Origin: Rhodoferax sp.
GTDB taxonomy: Bacteria > Pseudomonadota > Gammaproteobacteria > Burkholderiales > Burkholderiaceae_C
Length of the DNA stretch: 64,000 nucleotides
Direction of reading: 5' to 3'
NCBI GenBank assembly: GCA_029866205.1
Contig: JARWZT010000003.1
Location: 1-64,000, forward strand
Position numbers and translations under genes: made by a program. The notes below the pieces were generated by a model. It was not told where the DNA came from and made no database searches. It saw only the letters and a program-made list of their open reading frames with translations. Position 1 is the first letter of the stretch. Each line of letters opens with the position of its first letter. This document shows positions 25,568-35,323 of the stretch, piece after piece.

Positions 25568-26821
25568 ATGTACCAGCACATCAAAGTCCCCACCGAAGGC
25601 CAAAAAATTACCGTCAACAGCGACCTGTCTCTGAACGTACCAGACCAGCCAATCATTCCATTCATTGAGGGTGACGGCACCGGTTGGGACATCACTCCTG
25701 TGATGATCAAAGTGGTTGATGCGGCAGTTGCCAAGGTATACGGCGGCAAGCGCAAGATCCATTGGATGGAAGTATTTGCAGGTGAAAAGTCGACCAATGT
25801 TTATGGTCCCGACGTCTGGTTGCCCGAAGAAACATTGCATGCCATTCGCGATTACGTGGTGTCAATCAAGGGACCACTGACCACGCCCGTTGGCGGCGGC
25901 ATTCGCTCTTTGAACGTCGCTCTGCGCCAAGAGCTTGACTTGTATGTCTGCCTGCGCCCGATCCAGTACTTTGACGGCGTGCCCAGCCCCGTCAAAGAGC
26001 CGCAAAAGACCAATATGGTTATCTTCCGTGAAAACTCGGAAGACATTTATGCGGGTATCGAATTTGAGGCTGAATCCGACAAGGCCAAGAAGCTGATCAA
26101 GTTCCTGCAAGACGAAATGGGTGTCAAAAAGATCCGCTTCCCCAACACCTCGGGTATCGGCATCAAACCAGTTTCGCGTGAAGGCACTGAGCGCTTGGTG
26201 CGCAAGGCCTTGCAGTACACCATCGACAATGACAAGCCCAGCCTGACCATTGTCCATAAGGGCAACATCATGAAGTACACCGAAGGTGGCTTCCGCGATT
26301 GGGCCTACGCCCTGGCGCAAAAAGAGTTTGGCGCTGAAATGATTGACGGCGGACCTTGGTGCAAGTTTAAAAACCCCAAGACGGGAAAAGAAATTGTGGT
26401 CAAGGACAGTATCGCGGATGCTTTCTTGCAACAAATCTTGCTTCGCCCTGCGGAGTACAGCGTGATCGCCACGCTGAACCTCAATGGTGACTACGTCTCC
26501 GATGCCTTGGCAGCGCAGGTAGGCGGTATCGGCATTGCCCCGGGCGCAAACTTGAGCGACACCGTCGCCATGTTCGAGGCAACCCATGGTACGGCGCCCA
26601 AATATGCGGGTAAGGACTATGTCAACCCAGGTTCCGAAATTTTGTCCGCTGAAATGATGCTTCGCCACATGGGCTGGACCGAGGCGGCTGACCTGATCAT
26701 CAGCTCCATGAAAAAATCCATCGCCAGCAAGAAAGTCACTTATGACTTCGCCCGCCTGATGGACGGCGCGACGCAGGTGAGCTGTTCCGGCTTTGGCCAG
26801 GTGATGATCGATCACATGTAA
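25568..26821 (+). CDS. icd: Isocitrate dehydrogenase (NADP+)
   Basis: TCA-cycle enzyme converting isocitrate to 2-oxoglutarate. 417 residues from the ATG at 25568, the usual length for the dimeric bacterial enzyme. Seen: [15 protein letters not shown], the substrate-binding stretch [15 protein letters not shown] preceded by [29 protein letters not shown], the NADP-side [26 protein letters not shown] and [11 protein letters not shown]. The regulatory serine position of E. coli Icd lies in [18 protein letters not shown] and is kept. The open frame runs further upstream but has no protein character. A strong terminator follows. Confidence 0.97.
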   Translation: MYQHIKVPTEGQKITVNSDLSLNVPDQPIIPFIEGDGTGWDITPVMIKVVDAAVAKVYGGKRKIHWMEVFAGEKSTNVYGPDVWLPEETLHAIRDYVVSIKGPLTTPVGGGIRSLNVALRQELDLYVCLRPIQYFDGVPSPVKEPQKTNMVIFRENSEDIYAGIEFEAESDKAKKLIKFLQDEMGVKKIRFPNTSGIGIKPVSREGTERLVRKALQYTIDNDKPSLTIVHKGNIMKYTEGGFRDWAYALAQKEFGAEMIDGGPWCKFKNPKTGKEIVVKDSIADAFLQQILLRPAEYSVIATLNLNGDYVSDALAAQVGGIGIAPGANLSDTVAMFEATHGTAPKYAGKDYVNPGSEILSAEMMLRHMGWTEAADLIISSMKKSIASKKVTYDFARLMDGATQVSCSGFGQVMIDHM

Positions 26822-26851
26822 GTTTTAGGGCAGCGCGCTGCCCGCATTTAA

Positions 26852-26896
26852 AAAAATCGCCAGACCGTCTCCAGACGACTGGCGATTTTTGTTTTT
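26852..26896 (+). terminator. Intrinsic terminator after icd
   Basis: 12-bp perfect outer stem (26852-26863 with 26879-26890), an inner CGTCT/AGACG extension, and T-rich sequence to 26896. The symmetric A/T flanks would allow termination in both directions. Confidence 0.85.
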
Positions 26897-26974
26897 TGTG
26901 CTTGAATACGGTCAAGACAGCTCCAATTACCCTTGCAAGCGCGAACAGCGCAACCGACCCCTAGAATAGAAAGC

Positions 26975-27337
26975 ATGGCGACATCCCCCCCCAACAAGCC
27001 ACCTGCTGTTCCCCGTACGAACCCTCGGCGTGACGACGGCGGTGCCGTGGTTTTAGAGCGACTTCCGCAAAAGGTGCAGCCGCCCCAGATGCACCAGGTA
27101 TTGATGCTCAACGATGACTTCACGCCTATGGAATTTGTGGTGATGGTGATTCAGGAGTTTTTTGCCAAAGATTTGGAGACTGCCACCCAGATCATGCTCA
27201 AAATTCATTTGGATGGGAAAGGTGTCTGCGGTGTTTATTCAAGGGATGTTGCGGCCACCAAAGTGGACCAGGTGCTGGATGCGGCGCGCCGCTCTGGCCA
27301 TCCCTTGCAGTGTGTCAGTGAGCCAGTGGGTTTTTGA
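26975..27337 (+). CDS. clpS: ATP-dependent Clp protease adaptor ClpS
   Basis: Delivers N-degron (N-end rule) substrates to ClpA-ClpP. 120 residues from the ATG at 26975. A disordered, Pro/Arg-rich N-terminus is followed by the folded core with [20 protein letters not shown] (the substrate-pocket Asn-Asp-Asp and Met residues), [18 protein letters not shown] and the C-terminal EP-type end. It is 83 bases before clpA, the classical pairing. Confidence 0.96.
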   Translation: MATSPPNKPPAVPRTNPRRDDGGAVVLERLPQKVQPPQMHQVLMLNDDFTPMEFVVMVIQEFFAKDLETATQIMLKIHLDGKGVCGVYSRDVAATKVDQVLDAARRSGHPLQCVSEPVGF

Positions 27338-27420
27338 GGCGATGAAGCCAGGTAGAGTTTGGTAGGTGCAAGCCCCTCAACGGGCAGCATCTGACATTTG
27401 AATGAGATTAAGGAAAAGCC

Positions 27421-29742
27421 ATGATTGCCCAAGAGTTAGAAGTCAGTTTGCATATGGCCTTTGTAGAGGCGCGTCAGCAGCGCCACGAGTTCATCACCGT
27501 GGAGCATCTGTTGCTGGCGCTGCTTGACAACCCCAGCGCGGCCGAAGTGCTTCGCGCCTGTTCCGCCAATGTGGACGATTTGCGCAAGTCGCTAACGCAT
27601 TTCATCAAGGACAACACGCCGCAGGTTGCGGGGGTGGATGAGGTCGATACCCAGCCGACACTTGGATTCCAGCGCGTGATACAGCGTGCCATCATGCACG
27701 TGCAGTCCACTGGCAGCGGCAAGAAAGAAGTCATGGGCAGCAATGTGCTGGTGGCGATTTTTGGTGAAAAAGACTCACACGCTGTCTATTACTTGCACCA
27801 GCAAGGGGTAACCCGGCTGGACGTAGTCAACTTCATTGCCCATGGCATCAAAAAGAACGAACCACCGGAGCTGCCCAAGGCGGGAGAAGGTACGAGCGAA
27901 GGCGAAGAAGCGAGCAGTGAAAAGAGCGAGAAGGCATCGCCCCTGGAGCAGTTCACGCAAAACTTGAACCAACTCGCCAAAGACGGAAAAATTGATCCGC
28001 TCATCGGACGGGAGCACGAAGTCGAGCGGGTTATCCAGATCTTGTGCCGTCGCCGCAAAAATAACCCCTTGCTGGTGGGAGAGGCTGGCGTGGGGAAAAC
28101 TGCGATCGCAGAGGGCTTGGCTTGGCGCATTTCCCAGAAAGATGTACCGGAAGTACTGGCCGAGGCAGTGGTCTACTCGCTGGACATGGGCGCCTTGTTG
28201 GCTGGCACGAAATACCGGGGTGATTTTGAGCAGCGGCTCAAAGGCGTGCTGAAGGCTCTCAAAGACCGGCCCAATGCCGTACTTTTCATTGATGAAATCC
28301 ACACACTGATTGGTGCTGGTTCGGCTTCGGGCGGCACCTTGGATGCTTCCAATTTGCTCAAGCCTAGCTTGAGTTCGGGGCAGCTCAAGTGCATCGGGGC
28401 AACCACCTTTACTGAGTACCGCAGTATTTTCGAAAAAGATGCTGCGCTTTCGCGCCGTTTCCAGAAAATTGATGTGCTTGAGCCCACTGTGGAGCAAACC
28501 GTTGAGATTCTCAAAGGTCTGAAATCGCGTTTTGAAGAGCACCACAAAGTGAAATACGCCCTGGCCGCATTGCAGGCAGCGGCCGAACTCAGCGCCAAGT
28601 ACATCAACGACCGTCACTTGCCCGACAAGGCGATTGACGTGATCGACGAGGCTGGTGCAGCGCAGCAGATCCTGCCGCCGAGCAAGCGGAAAAAGACGAT
28701 TTCCAAAACCGAGGTCGAAGAGATCGTGGCAAAAATCGCACGCATTCCGCCGGCCAATGTGTCGCAAGACGACCGGGGTAAGCTGAAAACGCTGGACCGC
28801 GACCTCAAAAGCGTGGTTTACGGCCAAGACAAGGCGCTCGATATTTTGGCCTCTTCGGTCAAAATGGCGCGTTCAGGCCTAGGCAAGGGCGACAAGCCTA
28901 TCGGTGCTTTCCTTTTCAGTGGCCCCACGGGTGTCGGCAAAACCGAAGCCGCCAAGCAGCTGGCCTACATCATGGGCATTGACCTGATTCGCTTTGACAT
29001 GAGTGAGTACATGGAGCGCCATGCGGTGAGCCGCCTGATTGGTGCGCCGCCGGGCTATGTGGGCTTCGATCAGGGCGGTTTGCTGACCGAGGCGGTTACC
29101 AAAAAGCCCCATTGCGTGTTGTTGCTTGACGAAATTGAAAAAGCACATCCGGACATTTTTAACGTGCTTCTGCAGGTGATGGACCACGGCACGTTGACCG
29201 ACAACAACGGGCGCAAGGCCGATTTCCGCAACGTCATTCTGATCATGACGACCAACGCGGGCGCGGAAACCATGAACAAGGCCACGATCGGCTTTACCAA
29301 CCCGCGCGAATCGGGTGACGAGATGGTGGATATCAAGCGCTTGTTCACGCCGGAGTTCCGCAATCGCCTTGATGCCATTGTCGGCTTCAAGGCGCTTGAC
29401 GAAAACGTGATTTTGCGCGTGGTGGACAAGTTCCTTCTCCAACTCGAAACGCAGCTGGCTGAGAAAAAAGTGGACGTCACCTTCACTGACAAGTTGCGTA
29501 AGCACTTGGCCAAAAAAGGGTTCGATCCGCTGATGGGCGCACGCCCCATGCAGCGCCTGATTCAGGACACGATTCGCCGTGCACTGGCCGATGAGCTCTT
29601 GTTCGGTCGCCTGACCGACGGTGGGCGCCTGACGGTGGATCTGGACGACAAGGACGAATCCAAGACCGAGGTGCTGCTGGACATCCAGCCCTTGCCCAAG
29701 CGCGAAGGCCGCGCCAAGCCTGAGGAAACAACCGCCGGTTGA
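27421..29742 (+). CDS. clpA: Clp protease ATP-binding subunit ClpA
   Basis: Double-ring AAA+ unfoldase working with ClpP (this window) and ClpS (previous gene). 773 residues. The N-domain starts MIAQELEVSLHMAF; the first AAA module has Walker A GEAGVGKT (residues 220-227) and Walker B VLFIDEIHT; the second has GPTGVGKT (501-508) and VLLLDEIEKAHPD. The IGF-type ClpP-docking segment is present as IGFTNPR. The C-terminal tail is charged. The start ATG at 27421 has GGAAAAG 5-10 bases upstream. A stem-loop follows the stop. Confidence 0.97.
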   Translation: MIAQELEVSLHMAFVEARQQRHEFITVEHLLLALLDNPSAAEVLRACSANVDDLRKSLTHFIKDNTPQVAGVDEVDTQPTLGFQRVIQRAIMHVQSTGSGKKEVMGSNVLVAIFGEKDSHAVYYLHQQGVTRLDVVNFIAHGIKKNEPPELPKAGEGTSEGEEASSEKSEKASPLEQFTQNLNQLAKDGKIDPLIGREHEVERVIQILCRRRKNNPLLVGEAGVGKTAIAEGLAWRISQKDVPEVLAEAVVYSLDMGALLAGTKYRGDFEQRLKGVLKALKDRPNAVLFIDEIHTLIGAGSASGGTLDASNLLKPSLSSGQLKCIGATTFTEYRSIFEKDAALSRRFQKIDVLEPTVEQTVEILKGLKSRFEEHHKVKYALAALQAAAELSAKYINDRHLPDKAIDVIDEAGAAQQILPPSKRKKTISKTEVEEIVAKIARIPPANVSQDDRGKLKTLDRDLKSVVYGQDKALDILASSVKMARSGLGKGDKPIGAFLFSGPTGVGKTEAAKQLAYIMGIDLIRFDMSEYMERHAVSRLIGAPPGYVGFDQGGLLTEAVTKKPHCVLLLDEIEKAHPDIFNVLLQVMDHGTLTDNNGRKADFRNVILIMTTNAGAETMNKATIGFTNPRESGDEMVDIKRLFTPEFRNRLDAIVGFKALDENVILRVVDKFLLQLETQLAEKKVDVTFTDKLRKHLAKKGFDPLMGARPMQRLIQDTIRRALADELLFGRLTDGGRLTVDLDDKDESKTEVLLDIQPLPKREGRAKPEETTAG

Positions 29743-29754
29743 GGCGGTTCTCTT

Positions 29755-29786
29755 GCTCTGAAGTCTGGCTCCCCGGGCTTCAGAGC
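29755..29786 (+). terminator. Hairpin after clpA
   Basis: 9-bp perfect stem GCTCTGAAG (29755-29763) with CTTCAGAGC (29778-29786) and a GC-rich 14-base loop. The following sequence GTGTGTTCTGG is only moderately T-rich. It separates clpA from the rpsB leader. Confidence 0.55.
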
Positions 29787-29799
29787 GTGTGTTCTGGTG

Positions 29800-29805
29800 T
29801 AAACT
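29800..29805 (+). promoter_or_regulatory. Candidate -10 box of the rpsB promoter
   Basis: TAAACT lies 144 bases before the rpsB ATG; the -35 region 17 bases upstream is poor. If used, it would give an rpsB leader of about 140 bases, long enough for the autoregulation by S2 known from other bacteria. Confidence 0.35.
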
Positions 29806-29949
29806 CGACTGGCTTTGTTGGTCTCGTTGCGCTGTAGCGGAACTGGCAATTCATTCGCAAACCGTTCCCACCAAGGTGTTCTCCGATCCGCACAAGCCGG
29901 GCCGGGAATAAGCGGGACGGCTTTAAGACCTAACCTTCGGAGTTTTTAT

Positions 29950-30699
29950 ATGTCAGTCACCATGCGCGAAATGTTGGAAGCCGGCGTCCATTTTGGACAC
30001 CAAACCCGCTTCTGGAACCCCAAGATGGCGCCGTTCATCTTCGGCCATCGCAACAAAATTCACATTATCAATCTGGAAAAATCGTTGCCGATGTTCCAGG
30101 ACGCAGCCAAGTTTGTGCGTCAACTCTCGGCCAAGCGCGGGACCATTTTGATGGTTGGTACCAAGCGCCAAGCGCGCGAAACCGTTGCGGCAGAAGCACA
30201 GCGCGCGGGTGTGCCTTTCGTTGACCAGCGTTGGCTCGGCGGCATGCTGACGAACTTCAAGACAGTCAAGACGTCGATCAAGCGCTTGAAAGATATGAAG
30301 ATCCAGCAAGAAGCAGGACTCGACGCGATGAGCAAGAAAGAGCAGCTGATGTTCGCCCGTGAACTGGCCAAGCTGGAAAAAGACATTGGCGGCATTCAGG
30401 ATATGGCGACCTTGCCCGATGCAATTTTCGTGATCGACGTCGGTTACCACAAGATTGCCATCGCCGAAGCGCGCAAGCTGGGGATTCCTCTGATCGGTGT
30501 CGTGGACTCCAACCACTCGCCCGAAGGCATTGACTACGTTATTCCTGGAAACGATGACTCTTCCAAGGCCGTGACCTTGTACGCACGTGGCATTGCAGAT
30601 GCGGTCCTGGAAGGACGCGCCAATGCCGTGGACGATCTCGTCAAGGCGGTGGTTGACCAGGGTGAAGACGAATTCGTTGAGGTGGACGAGGCTGCTTAA
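29950..30699 (+). CDS. rpsB: 30S ribosomal protein S2
   Basis: 249 residues from the ATG at 29950 ([26 protein letters not shown]). The FGHQTR.WNPKM and [12 protein letters not shown] segments and the C-terminal [13 protein letters not shown] stretch ([21 protein letters not shown]) are typical of S2. First gene of the conserved rpsB-tsf-pyrH-frr cluster. CTTCGGAG lies about 8-15 bases upstream of the ATG. The long leader and the terminator before tsf suggest level control between the two genes. Confidence 0.97.
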   Translation: MSVTMREMLEAGVHFGHQTRFWNPKMAPFIFGHRNKIHIINLEKSLPMFQDAAKFVRQLSAKRGTILMVGTKRQARETVAAEAQRAGVPFVDQRWLGGMLTNFKTVKTSIKRLKDMKIQQEAGLDAMSKKEQLMFARELAKLEKDIGGIQDMATLPDAIFVIDVGYHKIAIAEARKLGIPLIGVVDSNHSPEGIDYVIPGNDDSSKAVTLYARGIADAVLEGRANAVDDLVKAVVDQGEDEFVEVDEAA

Positions 30700-30715
30700 G
30701 CTTGGTTTTTGCCTC

Positions 30716-30744
30716 AAAAGGGGGCTTGCTAGCCCCTTTTTTTT
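30716..30744 (+). terminator. Intrinsic terminator between rpsB and tsf
   Basis: GGGGCT/AGCCCC stem (30721-30726, 30731-30736) with a 4-base loop, extended by A-T pairs on both sides, then eight T (30737-30744). It starts 17 bases after the rpsB stop. Partial termination here would lower EF-Ts relative to S2, as reported for E. coli. Confidence 0.85.
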
Positions 30745-30785
30745 AATTTTTATTGATCAATTGAACTGATACGGAGTACTGAGAA

Positions 30786-31706
30786 ATGGCTGCAATCACC
30801 GCAAGCATGGTCGCCGAATTGCGCGGCAAGACCGACGCCCCCATGATGGAATGCAAAAAAGCACTGACCGAAGCCGAAGGCGATATGGTCAAGGCCGAAG
30901 AACTGTTGCGCGTCAAGTTGGGTAGCAAAGCGGGCAAGGCCGCGGCTCGCGTGACGGCAGAAGGTGTGATCACCGTCGCCAATGCAGGTGCTGCGACTGC
31001 GATGCTCGAAGTCAATTGCGAGACAGACTTTGTCACCAAGAACGACAGTTTCCTGGGCTTGGCGAACGCGGCAGCCGCATTGGTGGCCGAGCACAATCCT
31101 GCTGATATTGCTGCGCTGAGCGCATTGGCGTACGCGCAAGATGGTTTTGGTCCCACGCTCGAAGACGTTCGCAAAGGCCTGATCGGAAAAATTGGCGAAA
31201 ACATGACTTTCCGTCGCTTCAAACGCTGCAGTTCGGCTGCCAAGGTGGCTTCCTATCTGCACGGTACGCGTATCGGTGTGTTGGTGGAGTTTGAGGGTGA
31301 CGAGGTCGCTGCCAAAGACGTGGCCATGCATGTGGCAGCCATGAAGCCGGTGTCCTTGTCGAGCGCAGAAGTGCCGGCTGAGCTGGTCGCGCGTGAGCGT
31401 TCGGTGGCTGCCGCTAAAGCAGCCGAAGACGCAGCGGTGGCGGTGGCGGCAGGCAAGCCCGTGCAGTCGCCTGAAATTGTGACCAAGCGTATCGAAGGCG
31501 GCGTACAAAAATACCTCAAAGAAGTCTCGCTTTTCAACCAGTCTTTCGTCAAAAACGACAAGCAGACCGTGGAGCAGATGCTCAAGGAAAAAGCCACCAA
31601 GGTGCATGGCTTCACCCTGTACGTGGTGGGAGAGGGAATCGAGAAGAAGGTCGACGACTTCGCCGCCGAAGTTGCCGCACAAGTCGCAGCTGCCAAGGCT
31701 GGCTAA
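30786..31706 (+). CDS. tsf: Elongation factor Ts
   Basis: Guanine-nucleotide exchange factor for EF-Tu. 306 residues. The N-terminal UBA-like domain ([30 protein letters not shown]) is followed by the TDFVTKND signature (about residues 80-87) and two EF-Tu-contacting core subdomains, ending in the coiled-coil region and a C-terminal module. Downstream of a strong terminator but upstream of pyrH in the same direction. Confidence 0.97.
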   Translation: MAAITASMVAELRGKTDAPMMECKKALTEAEGDMVKAEELLRVKLGSKAGKAAARVTAEGVITVANAGAATAMLEVNCETDFVTKNDSFLGLANAAAALVAEHNPADIAALSALAYAQDGFGPTLEDVRKGLIGKIGENMTFRRFKRCSSAAKVASYLHGTRIGVLVEFEGDEVAAKDVAMHVAAMKPVSLSSAEVPAELVARERSVAAAKAAEDAAVAVAAGKPVQSPEIVTKRIEGGVQKYLKEVSLFNQSFVKNDKQTVEQMLKEKATKVHGFTLYVVGEGIEKKVDDFAAEVAAQVAAAKAG

Positions 31707-31731
31707 GCCCAGCGCGTTGCAAGACGCGTCT

Positions 31732-31757
31732 TCCGGGTGCTGTTCCTGGCACCCGGA
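31732..31757 (+). terminator. Hairpin between tsf and pyrH
   Basis: 9-bp perfect stem TCCGGGTGC (31732-31740) with GCACCCGGA (31749-31757) and an 8-base loop, directly after tsf. There is no T tract, so it is more likely a processing or stability element. Confidence 0.45.
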
Positions 31758-31784
31758 CCTCTTGAATATCTGATGGAACCTGTC

Positions 31785-32507
31785 ATGACCACTGCCAAGC
31801 CGGCCTACAGTCGAATTTTGTTGAAACTGTCGGGTGAAGCGCTGATGGGGGATGACCAATTCGGCATCAACCGTGACACCATCGTGCGCATGGTGGACGA
31901 AATTGCCGAAGTCACCCGTTTGGGAGTCGAAGTGGCGGTGGTGATCGGTGGCGGTAATATTTTTCGCGGTGTGGCGGGTGGTTCGGTCGGAATGGACCGC
32001 GCTACCGCGGACTACATGGGAATGCTGGCAACGGTGATGAACGCACTTGCCCTGGGTGACACCATGAACAAAGCCGGTTTGACCGCGCGTGTCATGTCTG
32101 CTATCGCCATTGAGCAGGTGGTTGAGCCTTACGTGCGTCCCAAGGCGCTTCAGTACCTCGAAGAGGGAAAAGTGGTCATTTTTGCGGCGGGTACCGGAAA
32201 TCCTTTTTTCACCACCGACACGGCCGCTGCGTTGCGTGGGGCGGAAATTGGAGCGGAAATTGTGCTTAAGGCCACCAAGGTGGATGGCGTTTATGATGCC
32301 GATCCGAAAAAGGTTTCCACTGCAAAGCGCTACACCGCGCTGACATTTGACAGCGCAATGCAGCAGAATTTGGGCATCATGGACGCGGCTGCCTTTGCGC
32401 TTTGCCGGGACCAGAAGCTGCCGATCAAGGTGTTCTCGATCTTCAAGCATGGCGCACTCAAGCGGGTGGTAATGGGAGAAGACGAAGGCACTCTGGTGCA
32501 TGTTTGA
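31785..32507 (+). CDS. pyrH: Uridylate kinase
   Basis: Phosphorylates UMP to UDP; feeds pyrimidine and cell-wall precursor synthesis. 240 residues from the ATG at 31785 ([20 protein letters not shown]); an ATG at 31773 is also possible. The amino-acid-kinase fold shows [29 protein letters not shown] and [17 protein letters not shown], all characteristic of bacterial UMP kinase. Ends 18 bases before frr. Confidence 0.97.
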   Translation: MTTAKPAYSRILLKLSGEALMGDDQFGINRDTIVRMVDEIAEVTRLGVEVAVVIGGGNIFRGVAGGSVGMDRATADYMGMLATVMNALALGDTMNKAGLTARVMSAIAIEQVVEPYVRPKALQYLEEGKVVIFAAGTGNPFFTTDTAAALRGAEIGAEIVLKATKVDGVYDADPKKVSTAKRYTALTFDSAMQQNLGIMDAAAFALCRDQKLPIKVFSIFKHGALKRVVMGEDEGTLVHV

Positions 32508-32525
32508 CCTGTTGGAGTGAATGCC

Positions 32526-33086
32526 ATGTCTATCCAAGAAATTAGAAGCAACGTCGAAGCCAAGATGGAGCAATCCATTGCGGCGTTCAAAAATAACCTG
32601 GGCAAAGTCCGTACGGGCAGGGCGAATCCCGCGCTGCTGGACAACGTGCACGTGGACTACTACGGTTCTATGGTGCCCTTGAGTCAGGTCGCGAATTTGT
32701 CGCTCATTGACTCCCGCACGGTGGGAATCCAGCCCTGGGAGAAAAACATGGGTGCCAAGATCGAAAAAGCCATTCGGGAAAGCGACTTGGGCCTGAATCC
32801 TTCCAGCATGGGCGACCTGATTCGTGTGCCCATGCCCGTCATGACCGAAGAGCGCCGTCGCGAACTTACCAAAGTCGTGCGCAGTGAAGGTGAGGGCGCC
32901 AAGGTGGCCGTTCGCAGCCTGCGCCGAGATGCCAATGAGGCGGTCAAGAAGCTGGAAAAGGAAAAGCTTGTGTCTGAGGATGAGCAAAAACGATCTGAAG
33001 CAGACATTCAAAAGCTGACCGACCGCTACATCGTAGAAGTGGATCGGCTCGTCGCGGCCAAAGAGCAGGACATCATGGCGGTCTAG
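32526..33086 (+). CDS. frr: Ribosome recycling factor
   Basis: Splits post-termination ribosomes with EF-G. 186 residues, complete at both ends: the N-terminus [18 protein letters not shown] and the [19 protein letters not shown] helix, the central beta domain around [16 protein letters not shown], and the C-terminal helix ending [14 protein letters not shown] lies 10-13 bases upstream of the ATG. In related genomes uppS follows directly; here it does not. Confidence 0.97.
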   Translation: MSIQEIRSNVEAKMEQSIAAFKNNLGKVRTGRANPALLDNVHVDYYGSMVPLSQVANLSLIDSRTVGIQPWEKNMGAKIEKAIRESDLGLNPSSMGDLIRVPMPVMTEERRRELTKVVRSEGEGAKVAVRSLRRDANEAVKKLEKEKLVSEDEQKRSEADIQKLTDRYIVEVDRLVAAKEQDIMAV

Positions 33087-33167
33087 CGGCCTTGTTCCGC
33101 TATGCCACACCTTGTTTCCCTCCAGGTTTTGCACGCAGTGGGCCTGCGCGTGCCTAGCATGTAAGTC

Positions 33168-34013
33168 ATGCTTCAACAAAGAATCATCACGGCGATCGTT
33201 CTGCTGGCCCTGCTGGTGCCAACGGTGCTCGCTGCTGATCCCCTTGGCTTTGTCCTCTTGACGGCAGTGATCATGGGTGCCGGTGGCTGGGAGTGGTCCC
33301 GTTTGAACGGACTGTCAGCACTTCCGTCCTTGCTAGGCGCGGTACTTTGTACCGCCGCATGCGGCATCCTTTGGGTGAGTGGTGCTACCGCCATTTCTGT
33401 GCATTGGGTTTGGGTTGCGTCCGGCGCTGCGTGGGTGGCGCTGGCGCTCTGGTTGCTGCGAGCGGGGGCCACCGCGTGGTCAGGCCAGCCCCGGTGGATG
33501 CGCTGGATTGGCGGGCTGGCCCTTTTGTGCGCTGCCTGGCTGGCGTTGGTGCAAGCGCGATTGGTGGGCGTAGATTTTCTGTTGTCGGTGCTTTTATTGG
33601 TATGGGTGGCAGATGTCGCGGCCTATTTTTCCGGGCGGGGGCTGGGCGGGCGATTTTTCAAGCAAAAACTGGCTCCAAGCATCAGCCCAGGAAAGACCTG
33701 GGAGGGTGTGGCTGGCGCCTTTGTCGGTGTGCTGTGCATGGCATTTGCCTGGCGGGCTTTGGATGCCGGCGGTGTGACACCCGGCGGTAGTATCTACAGC
33801 CGCTTGGGCAGCGTGAGCCCTCTGTTTTTGGTGGTTTCGGTGGTTTTTCTGACCACGATGGGCGTGGTGGGCGATTTGCTGGAATCTTTGTTCAAACGTG
33901 CGGCGGGGGTGAAAGACAGCGGCGTCCTGCTGCCCGGACATGGCGGGGTGCTGGATCGCATAGACGCACTGTTGCCGGTTTTGCCCCTTGCCATGTTGTT
34001 GTGCACTTTGTAA
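33168..34013 (+). CDS. cdsA: Phosphatidate cytidylyltransferase
   Basis: Integral membrane enzyme making CDP-diacylglycerol from phosphatidic acid and CTP, the branch point of phospholipid synthesis. 281 residues, with about seven or eight hydrophobic helices. The family signature near the C-terminus is complete: S-LFKRAAGVKDSGVLLPGHGGVLDRIDALL; the PSISPGKTWEG motif is also present. The ATG at 33168 lacks a clear ribosome-binding site, which is notable because the usual upstream partner uppS is missing from the 81-base gap. Confidence 0.96.
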   Translation: MLQQRIITAIVLLALLVPTVLAADPLGFVLLTAVIMGAGGWEWSRLNGLSALPSLLGAVLCTAACGILWVSGATAISVHWVWVASGAAWVALALWLLRAGATAWSGQPRWMRWIGGLALLCAAWLALVQARLVGVDFLLSVLLLVWVADVAAYFSGRGLGGRFFKQKLAPSISPGKTWEGVAGAFVGVLCMAFAWRALDAGGVTPGGSIYSRLGSVSPLFLVVSVVFLTTMGVVGDLLESLFKRAAGVKDSGVLLPGHGGVLDRIDALLPVLPLAMLLCTL

Positions 34014-34026
34014 GCGGGAACCGTTC

Positions 34027-35235
34027 ATGCGCTCATCAATGCAACGCGTTAGTGTTTTGGGTTCGACAGGCTCCATTGGGGTCAATACATTGGATGTGAT
34101 CCAGCGCCACCCGGAGCACTATGAAGTTTTTGCGCTCAGCGCCCACAGCAAACTGGACCTGTTGATGGCCCAGTGCTTGCAGTTCCGGCCTCGTTTTGCC
34201 GTGATGGTGAGCGAGTGGCACGGGCGCGAGTTGAAGCGCCTATTGGCCGACGCGGGCTCCTCCACCGAAGTACTCTGGGGTCCCGAGGCGCTGGAATTGA
34301 TCGCTGCGCATGAAGAGGTTACGACCGTGATGGCCGCCATTGTGGGGGCCGCTGGGCTGGCGTCCTGCATTGCTGCGGCGCTCGCCGGCAAGCGCTTGCT
34401 GTTGGCCAACAAAGAGGCGCTGGTCGTGGGCGGCGCGTTTTTTATGGATGCCGTGTGCCGTGGCGGTGCCCGCTTGCTGCCCATCGACAGTGAGCATTCC
34501 GCGATTTTCCAGTCGCTCCCTGAAGATCCGGCGATCTGGCCCGAGGTGATCGACAAAATTATTCTGACCGCCTCCGGGGGTCCGTTTCGCAGCCGAGATC
34601 CCTCCACTTTTGCTTCCATCAGCCCCGACGAGGCCTGCGCCCATCCCAATTGGGTCATGGGACGGAAGATTTCGGTGGATTCGGCCACCATGATGAACAA
34701 GGCCCTGGAGGTCATTGAGGCCAAGTTTCTTTTTGGTGTGGCACCGTCGACCATTGAAGTGATCATTCACCCGCAGAGCGTGGTGCATTCGATGGTTCAG
34801 TTTGTCGACCACTCGGTCGTCGCGCAATGGGGGACGCCGGATATGCGGGGCCCGATAGCTTACGGGCTGTCTTGGCCCACGCGGCGGACCAGCGGCGCAA
34901 GCGCGCTCGATTTTTCCAGCATGGCGGGACTCAGTTTTGAGCCCCTGGGCACCCGCGGTCATGCAGAACGATTTCCGGGCCTGCAGTTGGCTTGGGATGT
35001 ACTGGCAGGACCGCCGGGAAGTACCGCAGTGCTCAACGCGGCAAATGAAGTTGCCGTTGCGGCGTTTTTGGCGCGCACCATCCGTTTTGACCATATTCAC
35101 GCGGTCAACACCGATTGCCTGGCGAAGTTCATTCCTGCGCCGCCGGGTTCGCTGTCGGATCTGCTGGAGATAGATGCCCAAGCCAGGGCGTTCGCCCAGT
35201 CCTGTGTGCAACGTCTATCGGCGAGCGGCCTGTGA
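34027..35235 (+). CDS. dxr: 1-deoxy-D-xylulose-5-phosphate reductoisomerase
   Basis: MEP-pathway enzyme converting DXP to 2-C-methylerythritol 4-phosphate, the isoprenoid supply for undecaprenol, quinones and the squalene genes of this window. 402 residues from the ATG at 34027. NADPH motif GSTGSIGVNTLDV near the start, the metal/substrate site LLPIDSEHSAIFQ, the TASGGPFR segment and the catalytic-loop region HPNWVMGRKISVDSATMMNK. 13 bases after cdsA. The C-terminal domain is full length. rseP, the usual next gene, is absent. Confidence 0.97.
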   Translation: MRSSMQRVSVLGSTGSIGVNTLDVIQRHPEHYEVFALSAHSKLDLLMAQCLQFRPRFAVMVSEWHGRELKRLLADAGSSTEVLWGPEALELIAAHEEVTTVMAAIVGAAGLASCIAAALAGKRLLLANKEALVVGGAFFMDAVCRGGARLLPIDSEHSAIFQSLPEDPAIWPEVIDKIILTASGGPFRSRDPSTFASISPDEACAHPNWVMGRKISVDSATMMNKALEVIEAKFLFGVAPSTIEVIIHPQSVVHSMVQFVDHSVVAQWGTPDMRGPIAYGLSWPTRRTSGASALDFSSMAGLSFEPLGTRGHAERFPGLQLAWDVLAGPPGSTAVLNAANEVAVAAFLARTIRFDHIHAVNTDCLAKFIPAPPGSLSDLLEIDAQARAFAQSCVQRLSASGL

Positions 35236-35323
35236 CCCTCGCTATGATGGGGCGTCTGGACTGACCCCTGTTTTGGGTTTCCCTTTTGTTTTCAGTTTGC
35301 GCTTTGTCTCAAGAGTCTTCACC

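Noticed and set aside
33102..33164. A 20-codon frame in the frr-cdsA gap, considered as a remnant of uppS
   Set aside because: The sequence has no similarity to UppS termini and no ribosome-binding site.
30750..33179. An 809-codon open frame antisense to tsf, pyrH, frr and their gaps
   Set aside because: It covers three well-supported genes in the opposite strand and shows no protein features; a chance result of codon bias.
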